Shown here one piece after another: positions 1 to 12,300 of a stretch of DNA of 64,000 nt. The notes beneath the pieces are model-generated. The model was given only the letters and a program-made list of their open reading frames with translations, did no database searches and had not been told where the DNA came from. The translations under genes were made by a program, and so were the position numbers. The stretch is from positions 1,200,001-1,264,000 of the forward strand of contig NC_092582.1 of NCBI RefSeq assembly GCF_037975245.1, in the 5' to 3' direction. The stretch comes from Apostichopus japonicus. Lineage: Eukaryota; Echinodermata; Holothuroidea; Aspidochirotida; Stichopodidae. How positions within the stretch are numbered: the first letter of the stretch is position 1; each line of letters opens with the position of its first letter.

Positions 1-300
1 AGGATCTTCCAATAAAGAGTTGCTTCTTCTTTTGTTGCTACTTCATTTAAGAATTTGCAATGATCCCAGCCCTAATTATAACGTAGAAAGGAACAAGTTG
101 TCAAATAGCAACATCAATAAGACATGATGACAAAATATTAAACCCAATATGAGAGCAAAAGAGGTTTCATAACCGTCATAGATAAACTGTGTGTTCAGGT
201 GGTTTTAATCCATTTAGGTTTAGTATGTATACATACTCTTTTCATGCAACCATTTGGTAGCGACTTTCTGCTACCCGAATTTTTATTTTGCTCTTGGTAG

Positions 301-383
301 AAATTACACCTCAGAAGAAGATCAGAAAATAGTTGAGCTCATTGAGAAGTTCAAGATTGGCAAGTTTATTCCATGGGCTAAAG
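301..383 (+). CDS. SNAPC4: SNAPC4 exon: Myb repeat N-terminal half
   Basis: The acceptor is a T-rich tract ending GGTAG before position 301. The frame reads NYTSEEDQKIVELIEK then FKIGKFIPWAK. The donor AAAG|GTTAGT follows 383. Reading on into the intron meets an in-frame TAG at 386-388. The last ~20 bases of this exon plus its donor are the unit of the minisatellite that follows. Confidence 0.85.
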
Positions 384-3300
384 GTTAGTACCATTCAAAG
401 TTTATTCCATGGGCTAAAGGTTAGTTACTTTCAAAGTTTATTCCATGGGCTAAAGGTTAGTAACTTTCAAAGTTTATTCCATGGGCTAAAGGTAAGTAAC
501 TTTCAAAGTTTATTCCATTGGCTAAAGGTTAGTAACTTTCAAAGTTTATTCCATGGGCTAAAGGTTAGTAACTTTCAAAGTTTATTCCATGGGCTAAAGG
601 TTAGTAACTTTCAAAGTTTATTCCATGGGCTAAAGGTTAGTTACTTTCAAAGATTATTCCATGGGCTAAAGGTTAGTTACTTTCAAAGTTTATTCTATGG
701 GCTAAAGGTTAGTAACTTTCAAAGTTTATTCCATGGGCTAAAGGTTAGTAACTTTCAAAGTTTATTCCATGGGCTAAAGGTTAGTAACTTCAAAGTTTAT
801 TATATGTGCTAAAGGTTAGTAACTTTCAAAGTTTATTCCATGGGCTAAAGGTTAGTTACTTTCAAAGTTTATTCCATGGGCTAAAGGTTAGTAACTTTCA
901 AAGTTTATTCCATGGGCTAAAGGTTAGTAACTTTCAAAGTTTATTCCATGGGCTAAAGGTTAGTAACTTCAAAGTTTATTATATGGGCTAAAGGTTAGTA
1001 ACTTTCAAAGTTTATTCCATGGGCTAAAGGTTAGTTACTTTCAAAGTTTATTCCATGGGCTAAAGGTTAGTAACTTTCAAAGTTTATTCCATGGGCTAAA
1101 GGTTAGTAACTTTCAAAGTTTATTCCATGGGCTAAAGGTTAGTAACTTTCAAAGTTTATTCCATGGGCTAAAGGTTAGTAACTTTCAAAGTTTATTCCAT
1201 GGGCTAAAGGTTAGTAACTTTCAAAGTTTATTCCATGGGCTAAAGGTTAATAACTTTCAAAGTTTATTCCATGGGCTAAATGTTAGTAACTTTCAACAGT
1301 TATTGATTACGTCATTCACATCTGTGAGATAATTATGTCTTGGGGAGATACGTTACATTATTGCAGTTTGCAGAAAGTTAATATTGTTCCTTCCTTTGCA
1401 GTGTGCTACTACCTACAAGACCGGAAGCCTAATCAAATAGCTTGGCGCTGGGAGACTAAACTCAACCCAAACCTTCGATTTGGTAAATGGCAGCCCTCGG
1501 AGGATGAGGTAAGGTCATAGTATTATATCAGAGAATACCAGTGAATTGTAAAGTCAGCATGCTTTGGCCATGAAAGAAAATATAAATGAGCAAAATAGGA
1601 TGCCAAAAATTGTAAATATGAACATTCCATACCTTCATCTATGGAAAGATTTGGTTAGGTGGTACAGATTTATATCAGTTAAGTGAAGGCTGTGCTGCGT
1701 ACCTTTTCTCAGTTGGTCACAAAGGTTCTATCTGAGTAACACACTGTGGCACTGATGACTGAAGTTTAGGTTAAATGATCATAATATGATTATTTCTTAC
1801 ATCACTCATAACGAGCATTGGGATGATACAGGATGACATTGTCCAGATTTTTCTGTTGTTTTGTTTTAATATAAATATAACTGCAGTGTAGAAATAAAAG
1901 CATCTATAATCAGTACTTTATAGATATAATTGGATTAATTGGCAAAAAAATATGATGGAATAACTCTTATTAGCTAACTCAAATTCTTTTCTCAAAATGT
2001 GAACCACCCTGTGTGGTATATAAATAGATGTTGACAACTCCCTGAATATCCAAGGTCATTTTTGTATTTAATTTTAAGTATGACTTTGTTTTTACTATAT
2101 GTCTTTATAGTGATTTTTAGTATTTTTTTACTATATATTCTGTTAATACTGGAACTTGTTTCTAATCTTACAGCTATTGACAAAACTTGTGGAGAAACAA
2201 AAAGATGATTTAATTTGGGTCAGAATAGGCATGAAGGTACCAGGACGAAGCGCAGCACAATGTAGAAACAGGTAAGAAGCTTTCACAAAGAAGAGAAAAA
2301 TCAGTATAATTTGTCATGTAGGCAACAGAGTTAAATTCCACCTCAGCAGCAGTATCCAGGCTGCATAAGATACAATATTTTGCTGCAGTTTCACACTATA
2401 GACTGTTGTGTTAAACTGCGGTGTCTATTCTGTAAAACTGCAAGTTTAACACAATAGGCAGCCTTGGTTCATCCTACAAGAGAATTTGCAGCAGCTGCAG
2501 TTTTTCTTTATGACATGGTGTCTAACTACTGGAATTGGTCAATGGTATACCTTTCTAGAATTGTCTGTGTTTCTCGTACAGAAACGTATCATAGATGTTC
2601 AAATCACTTCAAGCCTTAGAAATTTGACTTTTCATCACTTTTGCTGACACTGCTACTAATATTAACTGCAGCAGTAGTTTTGGTTTTTTTTACCAGATGG
2701 TTGTTTAATTTTCAGATGGTTGTTTTGTTTACCAGATGGTTGTCTGTTTATCAGATGGTTGTTTCTTTATCAGATGGTTGTTACTTATCAGATGGTTGTT
2801 TATCAGATGGTTGTTACTTATCAGATGGTTGTTTTGTTTACCAGATGGTTGTTACTTATCAGATGGTTGTTTATCAGATGGTTGTTACTTATCAGATGGT
2901 TGTTACTTATCAGATGGTTGTTTTGTTTACCAGATGGTTGTATGTTTATCAGATGGTTGTTACTCATCAGATGGTTGTTGTTTTTTGCCAGATGGTTGTT
3001 TATTTATCAGTTGTATGTTTATCAGATGGTTGTTTGTTTATCAGATGGTTGTTATTTATCAGATGGTTGTTTGTTTATCAGATGGTTGTTATTTATCAGA
3101 TGGTTGTTTACTTATCAGATGGTTGAACAGCTTGGATCCAGCATTGAGGAGAGGGAGATTCAGTGCAGCAGAAGATCTCATTCTGTTGGAAGCTGTCAAG
3201 AAATGTGGAACAGGTCAGTCAGTCAGTCAATTCAGAAAGTAGCAGCTGTGTAGACCACACTGCTAGGAAACTGTAAAACATTCCTTCATTACCATTGAAA

Positions 3301-6300
3301 TATCACTGATGCTAAAAGAAGTCTCTGAATCACCCAGTATTAAAATCACACATCTTTTGAACATTTACCACCATCGGTAGCTTAACAAGGGGTCACCTTT
3401 GGGTAGGGCTGACTATATCTACTATGAGAATGTTGATAGCCTAAGTTTTATGTGCGGATAGCAGTCCAGAAATAAAACATTGTTCATGCAAATATGTTGG
3501 AAAATGGAGAGGAAGGGGTTAATGGGGGGGGGGGGGGGGTTGATGTAGTAGCAAATGTAAGCACAGCTTAATAATGGGATGCCATATTTGTACTTTATGT
3601 ATCCCGCACTAGTCTTATGGATGCAATCCCCCACCCTCCCTCTTGCACAACCCCCACCCTGCCCCCATTTCCCATACCCTACTTGTGAAAATATTGTGAT
3701 ACACCTCATGTTTGAAAGATAACATACCAAGGTCTGTTTTTCTCATTTAGATTCTTTTTTCAGTCATTTGTGTTTCCATCTGTTTTAGGTCGTTGGAGCA
3801 AAATAGCAAGTACATTAAAGGGCCATCCAGATCTTGCTCCTGGTAGGAGTGCTAGTATGTTTATGTGGCGGTTCAAATACTTGGTGAGTGAATGTTAGTT
3901 AAGTACAATAGTAAATAAATAAACGAAACAAAACAAATAAATACATATGTACATACATAAACACATAAATACACCCACCAATACATACAAGGGCCATTTG
4001 TTCAGTCAGTCATGTTTCTCACAGAAGAGTGTTGTGCACAAGTTCCACATAAACATATTCCAATTACTTAAAGGTCTACAAACACCTATGAACATTATTG
4101 TCCTAATCACTCTGATAGGCTTTTGAAACCATGAAAATAGCTGCAACTCCCATCATGTTATCCCGTTGTTATTACAACCTTTATTTCAAGGACTCTGAAC
4201 ACAGGTTTGTGGCCTAAGGCAATTTTTTTGAAATATTTTATTTTTTTATCTTGTCTTCCATGACAAGAGGAACATCTTCTTATTAAAATGATATATGTGG
4301 CTTGTTAGGCTCTGACTTGTCTGCTCTGGGTGTATTTTAGGCTTATAGTATTATGTAGGTTTGGATAATCAAGTACTGATAGATCTGGGAAACATGGACT
4401 TAAAGAGTCACAATATTTACAGTGTAGGATTTTCACGGTCGTCCGGTCGTCCGAGATGACTAGAAATTACGTCGAACTACCAAATCTTTCAAAATGTTGT
4501 GTGATTGGTAGTCCTTCGGACGACCAAAAAAAATGTAGGCTTTGAAGAATTATTGAGCCTAATTATATTTCATTAAAAAGGAAAGTCAATTTAATTAAAT
4601 AGTTTCTGAATAACACCCAAACCATACATAAATTATTTAAAAACATGCGCGATATATTAACTTTACAACATCGTTAGCAAAGATCTGTACACTAATAAAG
4701 TCACCTAACGTTAGTTTCTAATAATGTACCCAGAAAACAAATGAGACTTGTGGCTAAATGTCAGTGCAATGCATTGTGAACGGTGTTGTAACAACAGTCG
4801 ATCAGACACTGACAGTCTATAGGCCGAGTGAAAATGAATTGCTGGACAAGGGGGGAAATCTAGCCTATAATGCTGAATTTGTGACTCACTTATAAGATAT
4901 CCATGGAATACCTTAGTATTGCTGTTATCTTCGACCACATGGTTGCCAAACAGCGCACTAAGTCAACGGGGGAAATCTAGCCTATACCGCTAAATTTGTG
5001 ACGCAGTTATAAGGTATCTATGGAATACTTTCATTATTGCTGTTATCTTCGACCACATGGTTGCCTAACAGCACACTAAGAAAATTGTGGAAATCTAGCC
5101 TATTCCGCTGAATTTGTGACGCAGTTATAAGGTATCCATGGAAGACAGTAATGTTATTAGCAAAAAAAGCAAGCCCCCGAAAAAGTTTGCGTCCCGTAAA
5201 AAAAAGTTTGCGTCCTGAATGAACACCAATTACGTTTATTGTACGACCTACTGTACTAATACTAGTGTAGTATCACTGCTGATACGTTGTGAAAGTTATA
5301 CACAATATTACAGGGCAGATGGCTCAGTGCCTTAGCTTCGGTGTTTGACAGGGGCGGCCCGCCCCACTCCTCCTTTTGCCCACCCTGTTGTTTCAAACAA
5401 TCCCCCCCTCCTTCATCCGCCCTTCTCTACTCGCCAAATCCATGGTCAATTGGACCGCGAAAAAAGTTTGCAACAGAAACAACTTTGGTATGAATGCACA
5501 TTTCACATTAGCAACTCTTATTGCAGAGCAAAGAAACATACTGTGAGATAAAATATCCTTTCAGGATCAGATATGTAAGCTTCCCACAAAATTCATAGAT
5601 TGTCTCTATCACATAACATTTTCTGATCAAAACAATGATTTAAATATTACGTGATAGTCTCAGAAACAATTCAAGTGCATCTTCGTACCACCAGTGATTG
5701 TTGTCAAAATGTACGTAACAAATATGAGACAAGGCCTAACATTATGATATTTGAGTGCACACATATGATAGCCTTTACCACAAACTTTGTTATCTCTACA
5801 CAGGGGAAAGTAAACGTTGCAAGTAATTGTTAATAAACAACTTACTTCGTGTTCATTGAGCACTAAAAATGCAAGAATGTTTGCAGACAATCGGTAGGGA
5901 CTATTAGCCAATCAAATCACAGGAATCTTGGTAAAGCATCATTGTCTTTTTTTAGCATGAAAATCTCCGTAAAGAAGTTTTGGTAACCCTGTACCTTGTG
6001 GTTGATTGTTATGATATACAGTATTTATTGAATGATTCAAAAACAAATTCAATGATCTGTAGGAGTAGGAGAACTTTTGGTTCTTGTCAGAAGAAGTTGT
6101 AGTTTTTTTTATAAGAAATAACGAAAGATGTTCATTCAAAAATGTGTTTTGTTACGTTTTCCGTTGACCTAGTTGTGAGTGTGTACTTGGGGTTTGCAAG
6201 CAATTGGAAGATTTTGCGTCCCTTGCCAAAACATTGCGTCCCCGGACGCGTTTTTTTTTTCCCAGGACGAACGTGGGTTTCAGGTTTTTCAGGAATTTAC

Positions 6301-9300
6301 AAATTCGTTTGAAGTAAGAGTTAGGGTTTAGAAAGTGGGTTAGGGATTCAGATTCTATGCAAATGAAGGATTGTCGTTCATAATCTGGGGTCAAAAGTAG
6401 GAAAAAAGATTCAGAACATGTGTTTTGAAAAAGCGTCACATGTTTGGAATCCAGGGATTTGATTGGCCGATACCCACGTTCGTCCTGAGAAAGAAAAATA
6501 CGCGTCCCGGACACAGAAACCTGCGTTTGTAACAATTCTGGAATACTTTCGTTATTGCTGTTATCTTCGAACACATGGTAGCCTAACACAGTGGGAAAAT
6601 CTTGCCTAACCATTGGTTTGCCAAAAAAAATACACTGCATAGTATTCGGGTAATAGATAAGGAACCGGGTAGAATCGTGTCGGGCGGTATCTGTGTACCC
6701 GGATACCCGGTGCAAACACTATTTGAAAACAGTACACAAAACATGGTTATATGCTAAACTAATAAAGCTTTGGTTGACACAATCAGATTGAGCACAAAAA
6801 TGTTTTGTTTTGTATTATTTGTGTTCATTTTTAAGTTTGGTGGAAAATTTGGAAGGACTACCAAGTTTTTTGCAGGACTACCAAATCTTTGAAAATCTTT
6901 GAAACTGGTAGTCCTTCGGACAACCTTCTCAAATTCCTTAAAATCCAACACTGATTTAAGACTATACTACTGAAAGTTCACACAAATAATTTGTTCTTCA
7001 TGGAGGAAGGAAGACCTAACATTATAAACCCCTAACCACTGTTTCTGGAATTAATTTAATTACCTCTCATCTCGTGTTTCAGGTTATGCACTTTTTGGAT
7101 GATGAGAGAAGGAACTTCAATAAGAAGATGCAGGTGAAAAAGAAGCAAGCAGTGGAGGAGGAGATGACCAGTGTGGTGGGAGGATGTCAAACCGATTTGA
7201 TTGGACTACGTCAAGGACAAACGTATCAAGAATATTTAAGTGAGATTGAGGTCTCATCGTTCTTAGAGTTGATGATCACAGAAGCCAGACGAAAGGTTAG
7301 TTCAGACTTGTTATTGTTGACCACCTGAAAACTGGTACCTGAAATATCTAAACAGTGTTATAGGTAAAATGAAGTGTGAGATATTACAAGATAATACAAA
7401 TTACAGATGTTGTGAAACAACTTAAGCACATTAGTTCAACTCGTTTGTTCCTTTGTTGACATATTGAAATTAATCATGATATTTGTGAGAACTTAGCCAT
7501 AATCTCTGGTATCACGATTAGCTTCACCAAAGACTAGTTTTGTTTGAAGGACATGTTTTACTAGTTGTACTAGTAGTGTACTAACAAACTTTCACAAGTA
7601 TTTAAAGTACTATGCAATACCAATACAATATATAAGAAATTAAAGTGAAACTCTGGTTTCTGCATCTGATTACTCAATGATAAAGCAAGCAATTGTTTGC
7701 TTCTTTAGGTCAATCCTCAGAGCAGCTTGTGTGGTAAAGATAATGTTTAAAATTTGGTGGTGTTTAATGAATGCAGGGAGATGTTTTAATATTTCTATAA
7801 ATTGTTGAATTTTTATGAAAATCTAAATACAAGAGAACCTTTTGACAGCTAAGCAAACATCCCAAGGGTAAATCAACAGACATAAAGTAATAGCAAACTC
7901 ATGTTCTCGAAGATGATTTGCAGCAGTGACATCACAGTCCACCTACCTTGATCCTCTCCAGGGAGGAATCGAGGGTTTAGCAAGCCAAAATATGATCCAA
8001 TCAATCTACCATATCTTGAGATAGGGGCAAGATGTCAAGATGGGGTTTTCAATTAACAGTGTGGCACCTTTTTCTTTTTCATGTTAGTGTCAGATTGCCT
8101 GCCACTGGAATGTTGCATTACTCATTCCTTGTGTACCATCACTGATATCTTTGCAAATGTTTCAACTGTGAAAGAAACCATGTTGTGGTGATTGTAGATA
8201 TCACAATAACAGGTTTGACTTTCTCTGAGTTGAATGTAGGTTGTAGTATTTATTTGTCTTGTTAGAATATCATGAGGTATAGTTATTTGAATGTTAGCTC
8301 ATGGTTTTCTTAGAGGTAACAATCACAATATTTTAAGTAGATTTGCTCGCCATAAACCAGAATGTGTAGTGACCAAAGAAATGGAAATCAAATAAAACCA
8401 GAAAGAGCTGTACTTCTTTGTTATGGTTTTCTGAAAGAATGCTCTAAATATATAGTTGTGTCTATGGAATAATCATTTTCCTTATTTGAGTATGTAATAG
8501 GTTTTATCATGATGAAAATGTGTTAATATCTCACTCTTTGAATTCTTGTAAACACTATTTGATTAGTGAGCTGTTTTGAGAGAGGTTACGAGGCAGGATT
8601 AATTCCTACTTTGTTACGTCTTGTTGATAGGTGGAAGAGCTTGGTGAGAGTTCAGATAAAGCAAACATGAGTGAACTGAGTGGAAATACCTACTGGCTGT
8701 CCAAGAAAGATCAACCGACCATACAGGAGAGAACTGGAAAGAAATCAGTCATGAGTGAAGTCAGCAACAGTTCAAAGGATGGGATACCACTCTCTGCACA
8801 CAGAAATGTTACCAAATACCTCAAGAATCATCCTCTAGAAAACAGACCAGATTTGGCTCTAGAGACCCAGATTATAAAGGAGATGTTTCCGCAGAGGACA
8901 TTGAAGCCCAAGTTATTCTTGGAGAGGGGTGCCAGGCCAATATTTAAGTTGAGAAGTAAGCTTAATCATATTTGAAAAGTAGTATGTTTGTATTTAGCAC
9001 TGTGAAATGTACTGTGGCAGTATGGTTTTTGAGATTTAGGTAAAATGTTCATTGAATGTGATTTATATTGTCAAGGAGAGTGAGATAGCTATTTAATGTT
9101 TCATATGTAGTGGTTTGGTCATCATTTTGAAATGAGGTGACATTGTGAAGAAGAAGCCCAAAGAAAGGTACGGTAGTAAACCCATAGAAGATGAAGTAAA
9201 CTACCTATGTTAAGTGGTGCAAAGAATCATCTAGCTTTCTGCCCTAACATGTTGTGTTTGTGAAGGAATGGTGTTAATCGTTATGAAATGTTTCAGGAGA

Positions 9301-12300
9301 GATTGTGAAGTAGTATACCTTGGAATGTGTTTTTCCACACATGGAATATGTTAGGTAAGATGTGTGATAGTTAACCCAAGGAGGGTGTCCGTGCAAAGGA
9401 TAAGCACATCTCATAGCTGTAATCTGTAGTTTAATGCAGGGTTCTCTTTAATTACGGTTTCTAAATCTCCATCCATATCTCAAAGATCTGTTGTATCTTA
9501 GTAAGGTAAAGTGTGTTCAGCTAGAAGCATAGTAAGCAACTATAACATTACTGCAAACTTCTAGGATTGAAAACACTAGAGTTGTCACTAGCAAATCATT
9601 TTTCTTGTTCATCAGGGAGCTAACTTACTTCTGGACTATTCTGTAAAGTGAAGTACTGATTAGCAAAAGGCAAATGTATTCTTGTGATTTTGTTTCAGGA
9701 TGTCTTATTATTCACACTGAGTTTAACAAGAAGAAGTCACTATCATGGAGTACTGCATTATCATTACTTATGGTGGTGAGTAAACCTAATAAAATTGACA
9801 ACTTTGAGGGCAATGTGTGAAAGTTTAAATGCCAGGGTTGATAAAAGGATAAAGTAAACTGAGTGGACTTCAGATTTTGATTTTGATTTTAAAAATGTGG
9901 AATGCAAAATACAGTAAAAATGTCCCATCAACAGAAGAGTTGATCCAGTTATGTGATAAGTTAACATACATTGCATGGTAAACTGATTATTTGTGGATTT
10001 ATAAATGAATCTAGCCACTATATCAAGATTGTGTTACACATTCTCACTGTATGGAGTAGGCAAGCCCTAAAACCACCACAGTTGTAGTGATCAACCTGCA
10101 AGTAGATAAATGATTTTATTATGTATCTGGCTTATAATATGTTACTTTGAATACATGCATGATGAATTTCAGTACAACTCTTCAGTGTCTGGAAATGATA
10201 TGGAACCTCCAAGTAGTTTCAAAGAACTTTACAAAAATTCACAATAATTTTTATGGTACTAACATCAGGAGGCAATACTAATAATGATCGCAAGTGATCA
10301 TACCATACCTATAATTCCATACCTTGAGAAATATAACCATATGGCAACATTATCTTTGGATCAAACATTTACTGTTTAAGATATCATCAGAGGATTATGT
10401 ATATTGTGCTATGATATGTCTAGTTTTCATCTAGTTTCAGAAAAGGTCATGGTTAATTATCAATGCACACACTCTTATTATTTTGACAGGTTACCAAAGT
10501 TGACTTCCTGGCATGTGAAGGAATCATTTATCGCAATAATAAACATTTAGGCGTCACCTTTCCAACGTCCAAGAGTCACCGACCAGGAAAGTATCCAAAA
10601 CGTGCTGGCACCTCATCAAGGGAGCAAAAGGCCAAATTAAAGAAACAGCCATCCCAGCTTATTCTTAATAGTCCAAACAACCCAGGTGTTGGGGAAATAG
10701 TGTCTGGAGATGTAATTGGACAATTACCTGCTGGTAATAAAACCAGTGAGAGACATATCACCAACCGGCCCCAACAGCAACAGGGCCCACCTACAAACTC
10801 TGAAACTAATCAATCAACTGATTCCCTCTTAGTTGTGAAAACCAACGATGGCAGGATCTTACTTGTCAGTTCTTCAGATCCTCAACCACAGAATGCATCT
10901 GAATCCATTAGAAGTCAAGAAAGACAACAGGAAACCAATATGTCCCAAGCTGATGGTGTGATTAATTTGTCATCTGTCGTAAAACAACCTTCTGCTAATC
11001 CCTGTCAGATTACTACATCGCCAAGTAGTACTGTTTCTAATACCTCTTCATCAAAAATTGGTTCTGGCATGATATTTCAGTCAAAGTTTAAGCCATATTC
11101 TTCTCGCAGAAAAAACATGAGTCCCAGGAAAAAAGCTGCTCGTGTTCATCCAAAAGGTCATGCAGCATCTGCAAGCTTGGACTGCTCAAATAATCCTCCT
11201 TTCGCCAGCAATGTAAGCGAAAGAACAGCAAATTCCTTCAGTCACTTCCAGCCAGAGAGTGAATCTCATAAAACTGTGATTGTAGCACAGGTCTGCTCCG
11301 ATGACATCAATGAAGGAAGACAGACAAGGCAAAATGACTGTGTCCATGGAACATATACCCAGGTTGGCTCAAATGTTCCTCAGCCAAATGCTGAAGATGG
11401 CATTAAGACATCAACAACAACCCAGAGACAGGCAGGGGAGAATGAAAAAGATGATGACTTAGACATTCTGGCTAATGTTTGCTTAGGACGAGAGTATGAA
11501 GGGCAAGCAGTACAGGAGGGAGCAGTGCCACCTGACCTCGAAGAGAGAGAGATTGGGAAACAAACTGGAGGAAATGAAGAAGGAGAGTCTGTTGGTAGCA
11601 CTAGACAGATTGCCAACCATAAAGAGCAACAAAACCAGCCTTTAAACAATGATACTATCACAAGTGGAGAGAAGACAGCTCATGTTTTACCCCCAGTACA
11701 AAGAAATGGTGGTAATGAGACGGCTACGTGTTTTGATGTCGTACATATTGGTACTGATGATGAAGACAATAGAAAGGAACTGAGCCAGGAGAAAGGGCAG
11801 AGGTCTGAACTGAGTGAAGTCGCTGCTGAGGAGGTAATGGAAGTACCACTAGTAGCAAAGGACATGACCATTGGCAGGGTAATACATTCAGCTACGAAAA
11901 ATGAGGGTGAGTCTGGGCCTACTTCTCAAGGGAACCAAGGAGGACTGTTACCACTTCCAGAAAATAACAAAGGCATCAATAAGAAATGCTCCGATGGAAT
12001 TCACTGTGGGACTGATGATGAGGAGGAACGTGAGTCTTTACCAGCCAAAGTTGTCAGCATATGCAACAAAGACAATGACGTTAAAAGTATGAGTTCAGGG
12101 TTAGAGAAAGAAACAAACCTCACTGACAGAGGCAAAGAGGATGATGAAGGTGGTGTCAAAGAAGTGACTGCCCAAGAGAGAGAGGCAGGAGCTTCATCTG
12201 GTAACTGTAGCGTGAAGGACACAGATGCTTGTCATGATGTTCGAAATAATAGTAGTGATGAGAGACAGGCTCAAAGTAGTGCTGGACCCAAAGGGGTTCA

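Larger units (their letters stand above)
4420..6953. mobile_element. Composite DNA-transposon insertion in a SNAPC4 intron
   Basis: The outer ends match as a short inverted repeat: CAGTGTAGGATTTT at the left, and the complement of CAGTGTTGGATTTT at the right. Both ends also carry a GGTAGTCCTTCGGAC block. Inside lie a ~110-bp tandem repeat (about 4730-5145), a GCGTCC element (about 5147-6540) and a small MITE. No clear target duplication and no transposase frame were found. The CAGTG start would fit hAT, but this is inference. Confidence 0.6.

Noticed and set aside
333-991. Open frames encoding SLFHGLKVSNFQ repeats
   Set aside because: They come from the 36-bp donor minisatellite in an intron; the true exon frame meets a stop at the first junction. 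The period divisible by three explains the openness.
366-1302. CRISPR-like regular repeats
   Set aside because: Units are contiguous without unique spacers, and the window is clearly eukaryotic with spliced genes.
2641-3253. Three overlapping open frames of 161-177 codons with RWL/YQMV/LSDGC repeats
   Set aside because: Acceptor-junction minisatellite without stop codons. Only the part from 3119 is supported as exon; upstream use is treated as a hypothesis.
6152-6715. Minus-strand 187-codon frame
   Set aside because: Lies inside nested transposon sequence, spans a MITE and repeat boundaries, and shows no recognisable transposase or other domain.
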